Shown: one piece after another, positions 1-6,754 of the stretch
Position numbering within the stretch: position 1 is the first letter of the stretch
Layout of the letters: each line of letters begins with the position of its first letter
Source of the DNA: Mycobacterium lehmannii
GTDB lineage: Bacteria; Actinomycetota; Actinomycetes; Mycobacteriales; Mycobacteriaceae
NCBI RefSeq assembly: GCF_002245535.1
Contig: NZ_NKCN01000037.1
Span: 1 to 35,578, forward strand
Direction: 5' to 3'
Length of the DNA stretch: 35,578 bases
Made by a program: the position numbers and the translations under genes
Notes under the pieces: generated by a model
Told to the model about the DNA's origin: nothing
Databases searched by the model: none
The model's input: only the letters and a program-made list of their open reading frames with translations

Positions 1-132
1 CGCAGCGACGCCGAACGCTGCGCCGAGTTCCCCCGCTGGCTGCACACCTACAATCACCACCGCGGCCACACCGCACTCGGCGGCCAACCACCTGCCACCC
101 GCGTACCTAACCTCTCCGGTCAGTACAACTAG
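1..132 (+). CDS. IS481-family transposase, C-terminal fragment cut by the window edge
   Basis: Frame 1 is open from the first base to a TAG at 130-132 and encodes 43 residues. They include WLHTYNHHRGHTALGG and then QPPATRV. The tryptophan-x5-aromatic-N-x2-R-x-H-x2-L-G-G-x-P-P pattern is typical of the C-terminal end of the integrase (rve, DDE) domain of IS481/IS3-type transposases common in mycobacteria. The enzyme would cut and join insertion-sequence ends in the cytoplasm. Only the tail is visible, so whether the element is intact cannot be judged. It converges on murI, with 55 bases between the two stop codons. Confidence 0.85.
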   Translation, partial: RSDAERCAEFPRWLHTYNHHRGHTALGGQPPATRVPNLSGQYN

Positions 133-165
133 CTTGCCATGCCCGGTCCATACTTGACGAAAACA
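1..165 (+). mobile_element. Right part of an IS481-like insertion sequence (boundary tentative)
   Basis: The transposase tail at 1-132 shows an insertion sequence entering from the left. After its stop the sequence runs to GACGAAAACA at 156-165. Read inward this gives TGTTTTCGTCAAGTATGG, which fits the TGT...ACA ends of IS481 elements. The left terminal repeat and target duplication are outside the window, so the boundary at 165 is an inference. Confidence 0.4.
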
Positions 166-187
166 TGGCCGCTTTGAGCGACCGAAG

Positions 188-1021
188 TCATGTCTGCGCG
201 CTGACGTGACGTTGAACAGGTCGAACGCCGTCGAGCGTCGGGCCGAGAAACCGTGCGGCAAGGGTGGTGAAGGCATCTGGGTCGCCGGTCGCCTCGAAGA
301 TCCGCTGCGGCGGCGCCGAGTCGTGCGGCCGCAGCAAATCGAGTTCGGTGAGCACCCTCAGCAAGTCCTTGGCGGTCTCCTCGGCGCTCGACACCAACGT
401 GACGTTCTCGCCCATCGCCAACTGGATCAGTCCCGACAGCATCGGGTAGTGGGTGCAGCCCAGCACGAGCGTGTCGACCTGGGCGCGTTGAAGCGGTTCG
501 AGGTATCCCTCGGCGAGCCCGAGCACTTGGCGTCCACTGGTCACACCCCGCTCGACGAAGTCGACGAACCGCGGGCAGGCCACACCGATCACCTCGGTGT
601 CGCGGGCCGCCGCGAACGCGTCCTGGTATGCACCGGACGCGATCGTCGCCGCGGTGCCGATGACACCGATGCGACCGTTGCGGGTGGTGGCGACCGCGCG
701 GCGCACCGCGGGCAGGATCACCTCGATCACGGGCACCGGCGCATAGCGTTCGCGGGCGTCGCGCAGGCAGGCCGACGACGCCGTGTTGCAGGCGATGACG
801 AGAGCCTTGATCCCGCGCGAGACGAGATCGTCGCCGATCGCCAGGGCGTGTGCGCGGACCTGCGGGATGGACAGCGGCCCGTACGGCCCGTTGGCCGTGT
901 CGCCGACGTAGACGATGTTCTCGGCGGGCAACTGGTCGATGATCGCGCGGGCGACGGTGAGCCCGCCGACGCCGGAGTCGAAGATGCCGACGGGCGCCTC
1001 GGCCGACACGGCCGGGTTCAC
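188..1021 (-). CDS. murI: Glutamate racemase MurI
   Basis: This cytoplasmic racemase converts L-glutamate to D-glutamate for peptidoglycan precursors. The 277-residue product starts VNPAVSAEAPVGIFDSGVGG. Both catalytic cysteines of the Asp/Glu racemase family are visible: Cys78 in ACNTAS and Cys189 in GCTHYP. The N-terminal DSGVGG and GDTANGPYG motifs are also present. The M. tuberculosis enzyme (Rv1338) is of similar length. The GTG start at 1021-1019 overlaps the TGA of the rhomboid gene (GTGA), which implies translational coupling. The frame stays open further upstream but is then only the shadow of the rhomboid gene. It is the last gene of the leftward run, and an insertion sequence lies directly downstream. 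Confidence 0.96.
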   Translation of the reverse strand: MNPAVSAEAPVGIFDSGVGGLTVARAIIDQLPAENIVYVGDTANGPYGPLSIPQVRAHALAIGDDLVSRGIKALVIACNTASSACLRDARERYAPVPVIEVILPAVRRAVATTRNGRIGVIGTAATIASGAYQDAFAAARDTEVIGVACPRFVDFVERGVTSGRQVLGLAEGYLEPLQRAQVDTLVLGCTHYPMLSGLIQLAMGENVTLVSSAEETAKDLLRVLTELDLLRPHDSAPPQRIFEATGDPDAFTTLAARFLGPTLDGVRPVQRHVSAQT

Positions 1022-1701
1022 GACGGCAGGTACGGGTTCGACGTCACGCTTTTGCGCTTCTCGCGAGCCTTGCGCTCCGGACCGGACAGCAGATACGCCG
1101 CGATGACGCCCGCGACCGCCCCACTCAGGTGGCCCTGCCACGACACCCCCGGCGTGCCGGGCAGTACACCGAGCAGAACGCTGCCGTAGACCAGCATCAC
1201 GATGACGCCGACGATGATCTCCCAGGCCTTGCGGGTGAAGAACCCGAACACGATGAGGAATGCCAGCCAACCGAAGATCAGCCCCGAAGCGCCGATGTGG
1301 TTGGCCTCGCACCGCACCCCCACGTACGGGCAGTGCATGCCGACATTGCCGATCAGCCACGTGCCCAGCCCGCCGAGGATCCACACGATCGCGGTCGCGA
1401 AGATGAATCGCGACATCCCCGCCAGCGTCATCAGGAAGCCCAGCACCAGGGCCGGAACGGTGTTGGCGATGAGGTGGTCCCAGTTCGAGTGCAGCAGCGG
1501 GGCGAACAGGATGCCCACGAGCCCGTCGGACTCCAATGGCCGGATGCCGTTATCGTCGAGGCGATGGTTCGACAACGAGTCGAACAGTTCGATGACCCAC
1601 AGCAGCACGACGAAGCTGAAGACGGTGAGGGCGCCGATCATCCACGCGGGCCGCTTGCGCGGTTGCGACGGTGTGGTCCCCGGATATCCGGTCATGCCCA
1701 T
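1018..1701 (-). CDS. Rhomboid-family intramembrane serine protease
   Basis: This 227-residue membrane protein has a basic, proline-containing N-terminus and about six hydrophobic segments. The rhomboid catalytic pair is visible: the serine in NHIGASGLIFGW (GxSG) and the histidine in WQGHLSGAVAG of the last membrane segment. HSNWDHLIANT is the conserved HxxxxHxxxN loop-helix motif. It should cleave transmembrane proteins within the membrane, but the substrate is unknown. It matches Rv1337 by position between cysM and murI. The first ATG (1701) has an AAGG eight bases upstream. A second ATG at 1695 forms an ATGA overlap with the cysM stop and is the alternative start. The gene overlaps both neighbours, so it is probably co-translated with them. 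Confidence 0.92.
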   Translation of the reverse strand: MGMTGYPGTTPSQPRKRPAWMIGALTVFSFVVLLWVIELFDSLSNHRLDDNGIRPLESDGLVGILFAPLLHSNWDHLIANTVPALVLGFLMTLAGMSRFIFATAIVWILGGLGTWLIGNVGMHCPYVGVRCEANHIGASGLIFGWLAFLIVFGFFTRKAWEIIVGVIVMLVYGSVLLGVLPGTPGVSWQGHLSGAVAGVIAAYLLSGPERKAREKRKSVTSNPYLPS

Positions 1702-2654
1702 AGCTGCCCTTCGAGCGCGTCTTCGGCGTCATCAAGGCTACCGGCGTACGCACCGGTCGACAGATACTTCCAACCCGCGTCGGCGACGACGAACGCGATG
1801 TCGGCCTGCTCGCCGGCCTTGACCGCCTTGGCCGCCATGCCCAACGCCGCGTGCAGTACCGCGCCGGTGGAGATGCCCGCGAAGATCCCCTCCACCTGAA
1901 CCAGATCGCGGGTGCGCCTGATCGCGTCGTAGGAGCCGACGGAGTACCGCGTGGTGAGCACCTCCGGGTCGTACAGCTCGGGGATGAACCCCTCGTCGAT
2001 GTTGCGCAGTGCGTAGACACCCTCGCCGTAGCGCGGTTCGGCGGCGACGATCTTGACGTCGGGTTTGCGCTCGCGCAGGAACCGCCCGGTCCCCATCAGG
2101 GTGCCGGTGGTGCCGAGGCCCGCGACGAAATGAGTGATCTCCGGCAGGTCCGCGAGCAACTCGGGGCCGGTGCCCTCGTAGTGCGACAACGAATTGGCCG
2201 CGTTGCCGTACTGATAGAGCATCACCCACGAAGGATTTTGCAGCGCAAGCTCTTTCGCGTGGGCGACGGCCGTGTTCGAGCCGCCCTCGGCGGGCGAGTA
2301 GATGATCCGCGCACCGTACAACTCGAGCAGCTGGCGGCGTTCGATCGAAGTGTTCTCCGGCATCACGCAGATCATCTGGTAGCCCTTGAGCAGGGCCGCC
2401 ATCGCCAGCGAGATGCCGGTGTTCCCACTCGTCGGCTCCAGGATCGTCGCACCGGGTTGCAGCAGGCCCTGCCGTTCGGCCTCCTCGATCATCCGCAGCG
2501 CCGGCCGATCCTTGATGGAGCCGGTGGGGTTGCGGTCCTCGAGCTTGGCCCACAGCCGCACATGGGGCGCCTCGTCCCAGCGCGGTGAGAGCCGGCGCAG
2601 GCCCACCAGCGGCGTACCACCCAGCGCTTCGAGCAGCGAGTCGTATCGCGCCAT
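1692..2654 (-). CDS. cysM: O-phosphoserine sulfhydrylase CysM
   Basis: This PLP-dependent enzyme makes cysteine from O-phospho-L-serine and CysO-thiocarboxylate. The 320-residue product shows the fold-type II PLP lysine Lys48 in NPTGSIKDRPA, the phosphate and substrate loop EPTSGNTG, and the PLP-phosphate loop GLGTTGTLMG. The EPRYGEGVYALRN segment contains the arginine that in mycobacterial CysM helps recognise phosphoserine instead of O-acetylserine (known for Rv1336). The extended C-terminus closes over the active site in the family. Its ATG shares one base with the cysO stop (TGATG), so sulfur donor and acceptor enzyme are made together. The TGA lies inside the start of the rhomboid gene. 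Confidence 0.96.
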   Translation of the reverse strand: MARYDSLLEALGGTPLVGLRRLSPRWDEAPHVRLWAKLEDRNPTGSIKDRPALRMIEEAERQGLLQPGATILEPTSGNTGISLAMAALLKGYQMICVMPENTSIERRQLLELYGARIIYSPAEGGSNTAVAHAKELALQNPSWVMLYQYGNAANSLSHYEGTGPELLADLPEITHFVAGLGTTGTLMGTGRFLRERKPDVKIVAAEPRYGEGVYALRNIDEGFIPELYDPEVLTTRYSVGSYDAIRRTRDLVQVEGIFAGISTGAVLHAALGMAAKAVKAGEQADIAFVVADAGWKYLSTGAYAGSLDDAEDALEGQLWA

Positions 2655-2935
2655 CAGCCGCCTGCGACCGCGGGCAGGATCGTCACCGAGTCGCCGTCGG
2701 CGACCGTGGTGTCGAGTCCGCCCGAGAATCGCACGTCCTCGTCGTTGACGTAGATGTTGACGAACCGATTGAGCTTGCCGGGATTGTCCTTGTCCATCAG
2801 GCGCTCGGAGATGCCGGAGTAGTTGGCCTCCAGGTCGCTGATCACGGCCGCGACGGTGTCGCCCGACGCGGTGACGCGCTTCTCCCCTCCGGTGTGGGTG
2901 CGCAGGATGGTCGGGATGGAAACGTTGACTGCCAT
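2654..2935 (-). CDS. cysO: Ubiquitin-like sulfur carrier protein CysO
   Basis: This small ThiS/MoaD-type beta-grasp protein carries sulfur as a C-terminal thiocarboxylate to CysM. The 93 residues equal the length of Rv1335 and end in the required Gly-Gly (ILPAVAGG). The carrier is adenylated by a MoeZ-type enzyme, which is not in this window. After cysteine is attached by CysM, the protease Mec releases the amino acid. The start ATG at 2935 follows a good ribosome-binding site (AGAAAGG). The gene lies 13 bases after mec and overlaps cysM by one base. Confidence 0.96.
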   Translation of the reverse strand: MAVNVSIPTILRTHTGGEKRVTASGDTVAAVISDLEANYSGISERLMDKDNPGKLNRFVNIYVNDEDVRFSGGLDTTVADGDSVTILPAVAGG

Positions 2936-2948
2936 CGGTGAAGCCTTT

Positions 2949-3362
2949 CTAGTACTGCTCGACGATCTTGACGGGTTCCTCGGTGACGACGCCGTCGACG
3001 ATGCGGTAGCTCCGCAGTTCGTGCTCGTCGGGGTCGCGGGTCGACACCAGCACGTAGTGGGCGTCGGGTTCTTGGGCCAGTGCGATGTCGGTGCGGCTGG
3101 GATAGGCCTCGGTCCCGGTGTGCGAGTGGTAGATCACGACCGGGGCCTCGTCGGCGTCGTCCATCTCCCGCCACACCCGCAGCTGCTCCATCGAATCGAA
3201 CCGGTAGAACGTCGGCGAGCGCTCGGCGTTGGTCATCGCGATGAAGCGCTCCGGTCGGTCCGAGCCCTCGGGTCCCGCGATCACCCCGCAGGCCTCGTCG
3301 GGATGGTCAGCGCGGGCGTGGGCGACCATGGCGTCGACCAGATCCGCTCGGATCACCAACAC
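2949..3362 (-). CDS. mec: CysO-cysteine peptidase Mec (JAMM zinc protease)
   Basis: This JAB1/MPN metalloprotease clips cysteine from the C-terminus of CysO-cysteine. Visible JAMM elements are the early glutamate in DEACGVIAG, the zinc ligands in YHSHTGTEAYPSRTD (HSH-x7-S-x2-D) and the C-terminal VEQY. I chose the GTG at 3362-3360, giving VLVIRADLVDAM and 137 residues. AAAGGGG lies eight bases upstream of it, and conservation with Rv1334 begins here. The frame is open to 3434, but that part runs through an inverted-repeat region and has no conserved sequence. Rv1334 is annotated slightly longer (146 residues), so a GTG seven codons upstream is possible. It is the first gene of the mec-cysO-cysM set. 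Confidence 0.93.
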   Translation of the reverse strand: MLVIRADLVDAMVAHARADHPDEACGVIAGPEGSDRPERFIAMTNAERSPTFYRFDSMEQLRVWREMDDADEAPVVIYHSHTGTEAYPSRTDIALAQEPDAHYVLVSTRDPDEHELRSYRIVDGVVTEEPVKIVEQY

Positions 3363-3390
3363 AGCAGTTACCCCTTTCTGCACGAAACTG

Positions 3391-3450
3391 TATTCCAGCA
3401 GCGAAAAATCGAGTAAACGGCTGCTGGAATGCAATTTCGCGATTACTCGA
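3391..3450. promoter_or_regulatory. Three overlapping inverted repeats before mec
   Basis: Between the peptidase stop and mec lie three perfect inverted repeats: ATTCCAGCAG (3392-3401) with CTGCTGGAAT (3421-3430), GCGAAA (3401-3406) with TTTCGC (3435-3440), and TCGAGTAA (3409-3416) with TTACTCGA (3443-3450). They are staggered rather than nested, so the stems would be mutually exclusive in RNA. The last arm includes the stop codon of the upstream gene. No T-run follows, so a simple terminator is unlikely. Function (operator or leader structure) is inferred. Confidence 0.5.
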
Positions 3451-4462
3451 ACGCTCCAGGCAACAGGTCGCGATACGCCGGTATTCCGGCCACCGACTCG
3501 GCGGCCAGTACCCCGATCATCACCGCGCGGGCCAGACAGTCCGCCGCGGCGGCGCCGACCTGCGTGATCAGCGGCATCTCAGGGGTCATCGACGCCGGGG
3601 TCGTGGGATCCAGCGGCACCTCGACGGCACCGGTGGCCAGCGCGAACACCGTGTCCCCGTCGTGCGGCGTATGGCACGGCCGGATGGTGCGCGCCAAGCC
3701 GTCGTGTGCGGCGACGGCCACCCGCCGGCAGGCCGCGGGGCTCATCGCGGCGTCGGTGGCGACCACCGCGATCGTCGTGTTGAGCGGGCTGAACTCCTGG
3801 TGTCGGTCGGCGTAGGCGGCGATCTGGTCGGCGGGCGGCGAGACCAACCCGAACTCCTCGATCTGGTACGCCAGCCAGGGCAGGCCCGTCGTCGTGTCGA
3901 AGACCTCGCCCGCGGAGTTGACGATCACCAGCGCGCCGACAGTGACGCCGCAATCCAGTTGCATCGACGCCGTGCCCACACCGCCCTTGAGCACACCGGC
4001 GCGCGCTCCCGTGCCCGCCCCCACGGTGCCGGTCGCCACCTCGGTCCCCGCGCTTGCGGCCGCTTGATAGCCGAACTCCGCGGTCGGCCTGCACTGCCAA
4101 CCGCCGACCGGGAGGTCGAACACCACCGCGGCGGGCACGATCGGGACCACGCCGCCGTCCAGTGCGACGCCGCGACCCTGCTCCTCGAGGTACTGCATCA
4201 CGCCGTCGGCGGCCGCCAGCCCGTAGGCGCTGCCGCCGCTCAGAACCACGGCGTCGACGTGCCGGACGGAATTGATCGGGTCGAGTAGGTCGGTCTCTCG
4301 GGTGCCGGGCGCCCCTCCCCTGCCGTCGACGCCTCCCACGGTGCCCGGCGGCGTCAGCACCACGGTTGTGCCGCTGGCCCAACCCGAACCCAACGTCACG
4401 TCCGGATCGAGGCGGTGGTGTTGTCCCACCCGGATGCCGGCCACGTCGGTGATCGAGTTCAT
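3443..4462 (-). CDS. P1-family (DmpA/S58) aminopeptidase-like hydrolase
   Basis: The 339-residue product begins MNSITDVAGIRVGQHH, the usual start of DmpA/BapA-type P1 peptidases. These N-terminal nucleophile hydrolases self-cleave ahead of a Ser or Thr. The probable processing site is at PLNTTIAVVATD, where one of the threonines would become the nucleophile of the small subunit. Other family stretches are GGSAYGLAA and GAGTGARAGVLKGGVG. The M. tuberculosis counterpart is Rv1333, whose physiological substrate is not known to me. The ATG at 4462 overlaps the stop of the DUF2017 gene (ATGA), so the two are probably translationally coupled. The stop is followed by the overlapping inverted repeats ahead of mec. 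Confidence 0.88.
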   Translation of the reverse strand: MNSITDVAGIRVGQHHRLDPDVTLGSGWASGTTVVLTPPGTVGGVDGRGGAPGTRETDLLDPINSVRHVDAVVLSGGSAYGLAAADGVMQYLEEQGRGVALDGGVVPIVPAAVVFDLPVGGWQCRPTAEFGYQAAASAGTEVATGTVGAGTGARAGVLKGGVGTASMQLDCGVTVGALVIVNSAGEVFDTTTGLPWLAYQIEEFGLVSPPADQIAAYADRHQEFSPLNTTIAVVATDAAMSPAACRRVAVAAHDGLARTIRPCHTPHDGDTVFALATGAVEVPLDPTTPASMTPEMPLITQVGAAAADCLARAVMIGVLAAESVAGIPAYRDLLPGAFE

Positions 4463-5043
4463 CTCGATTTCCCCATCAGTCCCAGCACCAGATACTCCTG
4501 CAGCACGGTCAGCCACTGGTAGACGTCGAGGTGGCCGGCCATCGGATGGTCGGGCGGCAGTTCGTCGGGCCCCTCCGGTGAGATCGCGAGCATGGTGCCC
4601 AGCGCCAAGCGCATGTCGTTGACGGCGGCGGCCCACGCGTGGGCGTCGTCCTCGCTCAGCTCGAACTTGCCGCCCTGCTCCGGCATGGTGTCTAAAAGTG
4701 TCTGCGCCGCTTCGCGTTTGGCATCGATGATGTCGGGCTCATGCAAGCCGCGCAGTGCACTGTTGAGGCTCTCGGCGGCACTGGAGCCGGCGGGGTGCTC
4801 GGTCTGCGGCCGGTAGAAGTCCGGCAGCAACCGTTTCATCGTGTCGTCTTCGGGTGGCGTCGAATTGCCGGTACGCATGCCGGTGATCGCTTCGAGTTCG
4901 TCTGCGGGCGCGGATGATTCGCGCTCCTCCAGCATGCCCACCACCGAGGTGGCCAGGCTTCGCAACAGGGCGGCCTCGTGCGGTGCGATGGCCGACCGGA
5001 AACGCGCTCCATCGGCAGTGTCCACCCGCTTCCACTTACGCAC
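4459..5043 (-). CDS. DUF2017 family protein (Rv1332-like)
   Basis: The 194-residue, mostly helical, acidic soluble protein starts at a GTG (5043-5041). It begins MRKWKRV and ends WLTVLQEYLVLGLMGKSR. It matches the actinobacterial DUF2017 family by sequence character and by its position beside clpS, as in Rv1332. No catalytic motif or helix-turn-helix is obvious to me. The family's constant pairing with clpS, here seven bases apart, suggests a role near Clp proteolysis, but this is an inference. Its TGA overlaps the ATG of the P1 peptidase gene. Confidence 0.8.
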   Translation of the reverse strand: MRKWKRVDTADGARFRSAIAPHEAALLRSLATSVVGMLEERESSAPADELEAITGMRTGNSTPPEDDTMKRLLPDFYRPQTEHPAGSSAAESLNSALRGLHEPDIIDAKREAAQTLLDTMPEQGGKFELSEDDAHAWAAAVNDMRLALGTMLAISPEGPDELPPDHPMAGHLDVYQWLTVLQEYLVLGLMGKSR

Positions 5044-5050
5044 GTGTCTG

Positions 5051-5365
5051 TCAGCGGTCCTGCTGCATGGTGGCCCACAGCCCGGCGGCGTGGAGCTTGG
5101 TCACGTCGATCTCCATCGCCTCGCGACTGCCCGCCGAGACGACGGCCTTGCCTTCGTTGTGCACCTGGAGCATCAACTTGGTCGCGTGCGCCTCGGGGTA
5201 GCCGAACAGCTTCTGCAAGACGTAGGTCACGTAGGTCATCAGGTTCACCGGGTCGTCCCACACGATGGTCACCCAGGGCGTGTCGACGGCGGCGTCTTCA
5301 GTCGCGACGGACTTGACGTTCCGCTCTTCGCGAGTCCCCGGTCGAGCCTTCGCCGGCGTAACCAT
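5051..5365 (-). CDS. clpS: Clp protease adaptor ClpS
   Basis: ClpS binds proteins with N-degron residues and delivers them to the ClpC/ClpA-ClpP machine in the cytoplasm. The 104-residue product has a flexible N-terminal tail and then the adaptor core. It contains WVTIVWDDPVNLMTYVTYVL (the NDxxN-like substrate pocket region), the L-F-G-Y-x-x-x-x-A-x-x-L-M-x-x-V-H helix, and EIDVTKLHAAGL near the end. The length is near that of Rv1331. The ATG at 5365 is chosen because conservation ends there; the open frame further upstream overlaps pncB1 on the other strand. It is the first gene of the leftward run and diverges from pncB1 with 54 bases between starts. Confidence 0.94.
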   Translation of the reverse strand: MVTPAKARPGTREERNVKSVATEDAAVDTPWVTIVWDDPVNLMTYVTYVLQKLFGYPEAHATKLMLQVHNEGKAVVSAGSREAMEIDVTKLHAAGLWATMQQDR

Positions 5366-5419
5366 GTCGTTCAGGATAGCCAACGCATATCCGGCACTTC
5401 GAGCTACTACGGTGACGGT

Positions 5420-6727
5420 GTGACCGCCGCATCCCCGGCCCTGCTCACCGACAAATATGAGCTGACGATGCTCGCGGCCGCGTTGCGCGACGGCACCGCG
5501 CACCGACGCACCACCTTCGAGATCTTCGCACGCCGACTACCCGAAGGCCGCCGCTACGGCGTGGTGGCAGGCACCGCACGGTTCGTGGATGCTTTGGCGC
5601 AGTTCGAATTCGACGACGCGGCGTTGTCGTCGCTCGCCGACTTCCTCGATGCCGAGACGCTCGCGTACCTGGCCGAGTACCGATTCGGAGGCGATGTCGA
5701 CGGATACGCCGAAGGGGAGCTCTACTTCCCGGGTTCACCGGTGCTCTCGGTGCACGGCACGTTCGGCGAATGTGTCGTCCTGGAGACATTGGCGTTGTCG
5801 ATCCTCAACCACGACACCGCGATCGCATCCGCCGCCGCCCGCATGGTCAGCGCCGCCGAGGGACGCCCCCTGATCGAGATGGGCTCGCGGCGCACCCACG
5901 AGCACGCCGCCGTCGCCGCCGCTCGTGCGGCGTACCTGGCCGGCTTCTCCGGATCGTCCAATCTGCAGGCCCAGCGCGACTACGGGGTCCCGGCGCTCGG
6001 CACCAGCGCGCACGCGTTCACACTGCTGTACACCACCGGCGACGGCCCCGACGAGCGTGCGGCGTTCCAGGCGCAGGTCGAGGCGCTCGGTGTGGACACG
6101 ACGCTGCTGGTGGACACCTACGACATCACCGCGGGGGTGGCGACGGCCGTCGAGGTCGCCGGTCCGGAACTCGGTGCGGTGCGCATCGATTCCGGAGACC
6201 TCGGCGTGCTCGCGCGCCAGGTGCGCGCTCAGCTCGACGACCTCGGCGCCACCGACACGAAGATCGTCGTCTCCGGGGATCTCGACGAGTTCGCGATCGC
6301 CGCACTGCGCGCCGAACCGGTCGACACCTACGGCGTCGGCACATCCCTTGTCACCGGTTCCGGCGCCCCGACGGCCGGGATGGTTTACAAGCTGACCGAG
6401 GTGGACGGCCTTCCGGTGGAGAAGCGCAGCAGCCACAAGCAGTCTCACGGCGGACGTAAGCAGGCGATGCGAATGGCCAAGGCGACCGGCACGATCGTCG
6501 AAGAGGTCGTCTTCCCCTACGAGCGCCCGCCGGCTGACCCCGACGGCCTCACCGCGCGGGTGCTGACCGTTCCACTGGTACGGCATGGCGAACCGGTCGC
6601 CGATCTGGGCCTCGACGCAGCCCGCGCCCGGGTCAGAGAAGGCCTGACGAGCCTGCCGTGGGACGGGTTGAAACTGTCCCGCGGCGAACCCGCCGTGCCG
6701 ACGCGGCTGATTCCCCCCGGCGCGTAG
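5420..6727 (+). CDS. pncB1: Nicotinate phosphoribosyltransferase PncB1
   Basis: It joins nicotinate and PRPP to give nicotinate mononucleotide in NAD salvage. The 435-residue product starts at GTG 5420 (VTAASPALLTDKYELTMLAAALRDG), which aligns with the LLTDKYELTM start of Rv1330c. Family landmarks are FPGSPVLSV, NHDTAIASAAARM, EMGSRRTHEHAA, LLVDTYDITAGV, IDSGDLGVLARQ and GVGTSLVTGSGAPTAGMVYKL. An in-frame extension back to 4841 is only open sequence antisense to clpS and the DUF2017 gene. The stop TAG is immediately followed by AGGAGG of the dinG ribosome-binding site, so the two genes form a transcription unit. Confidence 0.95.
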   Translation: MTAASPALLTDKYELTMLAAALRDGTAHRRTTFEIFARRLPEGRRYGVVAGTARFVDALAQFEFDDAALSSLADFLDAETLAYLAEYRFGGDVDGYAEGELYFPGSPVLSVHGTFGECVVLETLALSILNHDTAIASAAARMVSAAEGRPLIEMGSRRTHEHAAVAAARAAYLAGFSGSSNLQAQRDYGVPALGTSAHAFTLLYTTGDGPDERAAFQAQVEALGVDTTLLVDTYDITAGVATAVEVAGPELGAVRIDSGDLGVLARQVRAQLDDLGATDTKIVVSGDLDEFAIAALRAEPVDTYGVGTSLVTGSGAPTAGMVYKLTEVDGLPVEKRSSHKQSHGGRKQAMRMAKATGTIVEEVVFPYERPPADPDGLTARVLTVPLVRHGEPVADLGLDAARARVREGLTSLPWDGLKLSRGEPAVPTRLIPPGA

Positions 6728-6739
6728 GAGGTCACCACG
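6726..6739 (+). promoter_or_regulatory. dinG ribosome-binding site facing an ACG codon
   Basis: AGGAGG occupies 6726-6731, overlapping the pncB1 stop. Five bases later, in frame with dinG, comes ACG at 6737-6739 (ACG TCG GAC ATC). No ATG, GTG or TTG exists in this frame between the pncB1 stop and TTG 6755, which lies 23 bases from the Shine-Dalgarno. A rare ACG start, or a recent ATG-to-ACG change, is therefore possible. Confidence 0.5.
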
Positions 6740-6754
6740 TCGGACATCACCCAG

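Noticed and set aside
1022..1384. Longer murI reading frame
   Set aside because: It is the frame-shifted shadow of the rhomboid gene with arginine-rich content, while the GTG at 1021 fits the overlap and the family start.
4841..5419. In-frame extension of the nicotinate phosphoribosyltransferase gene by 193 codons
   Set aside because: It runs antisense through clpS and the DUF2017 gene, has no family similarity, and conserved sequence starts at GTG 5420.
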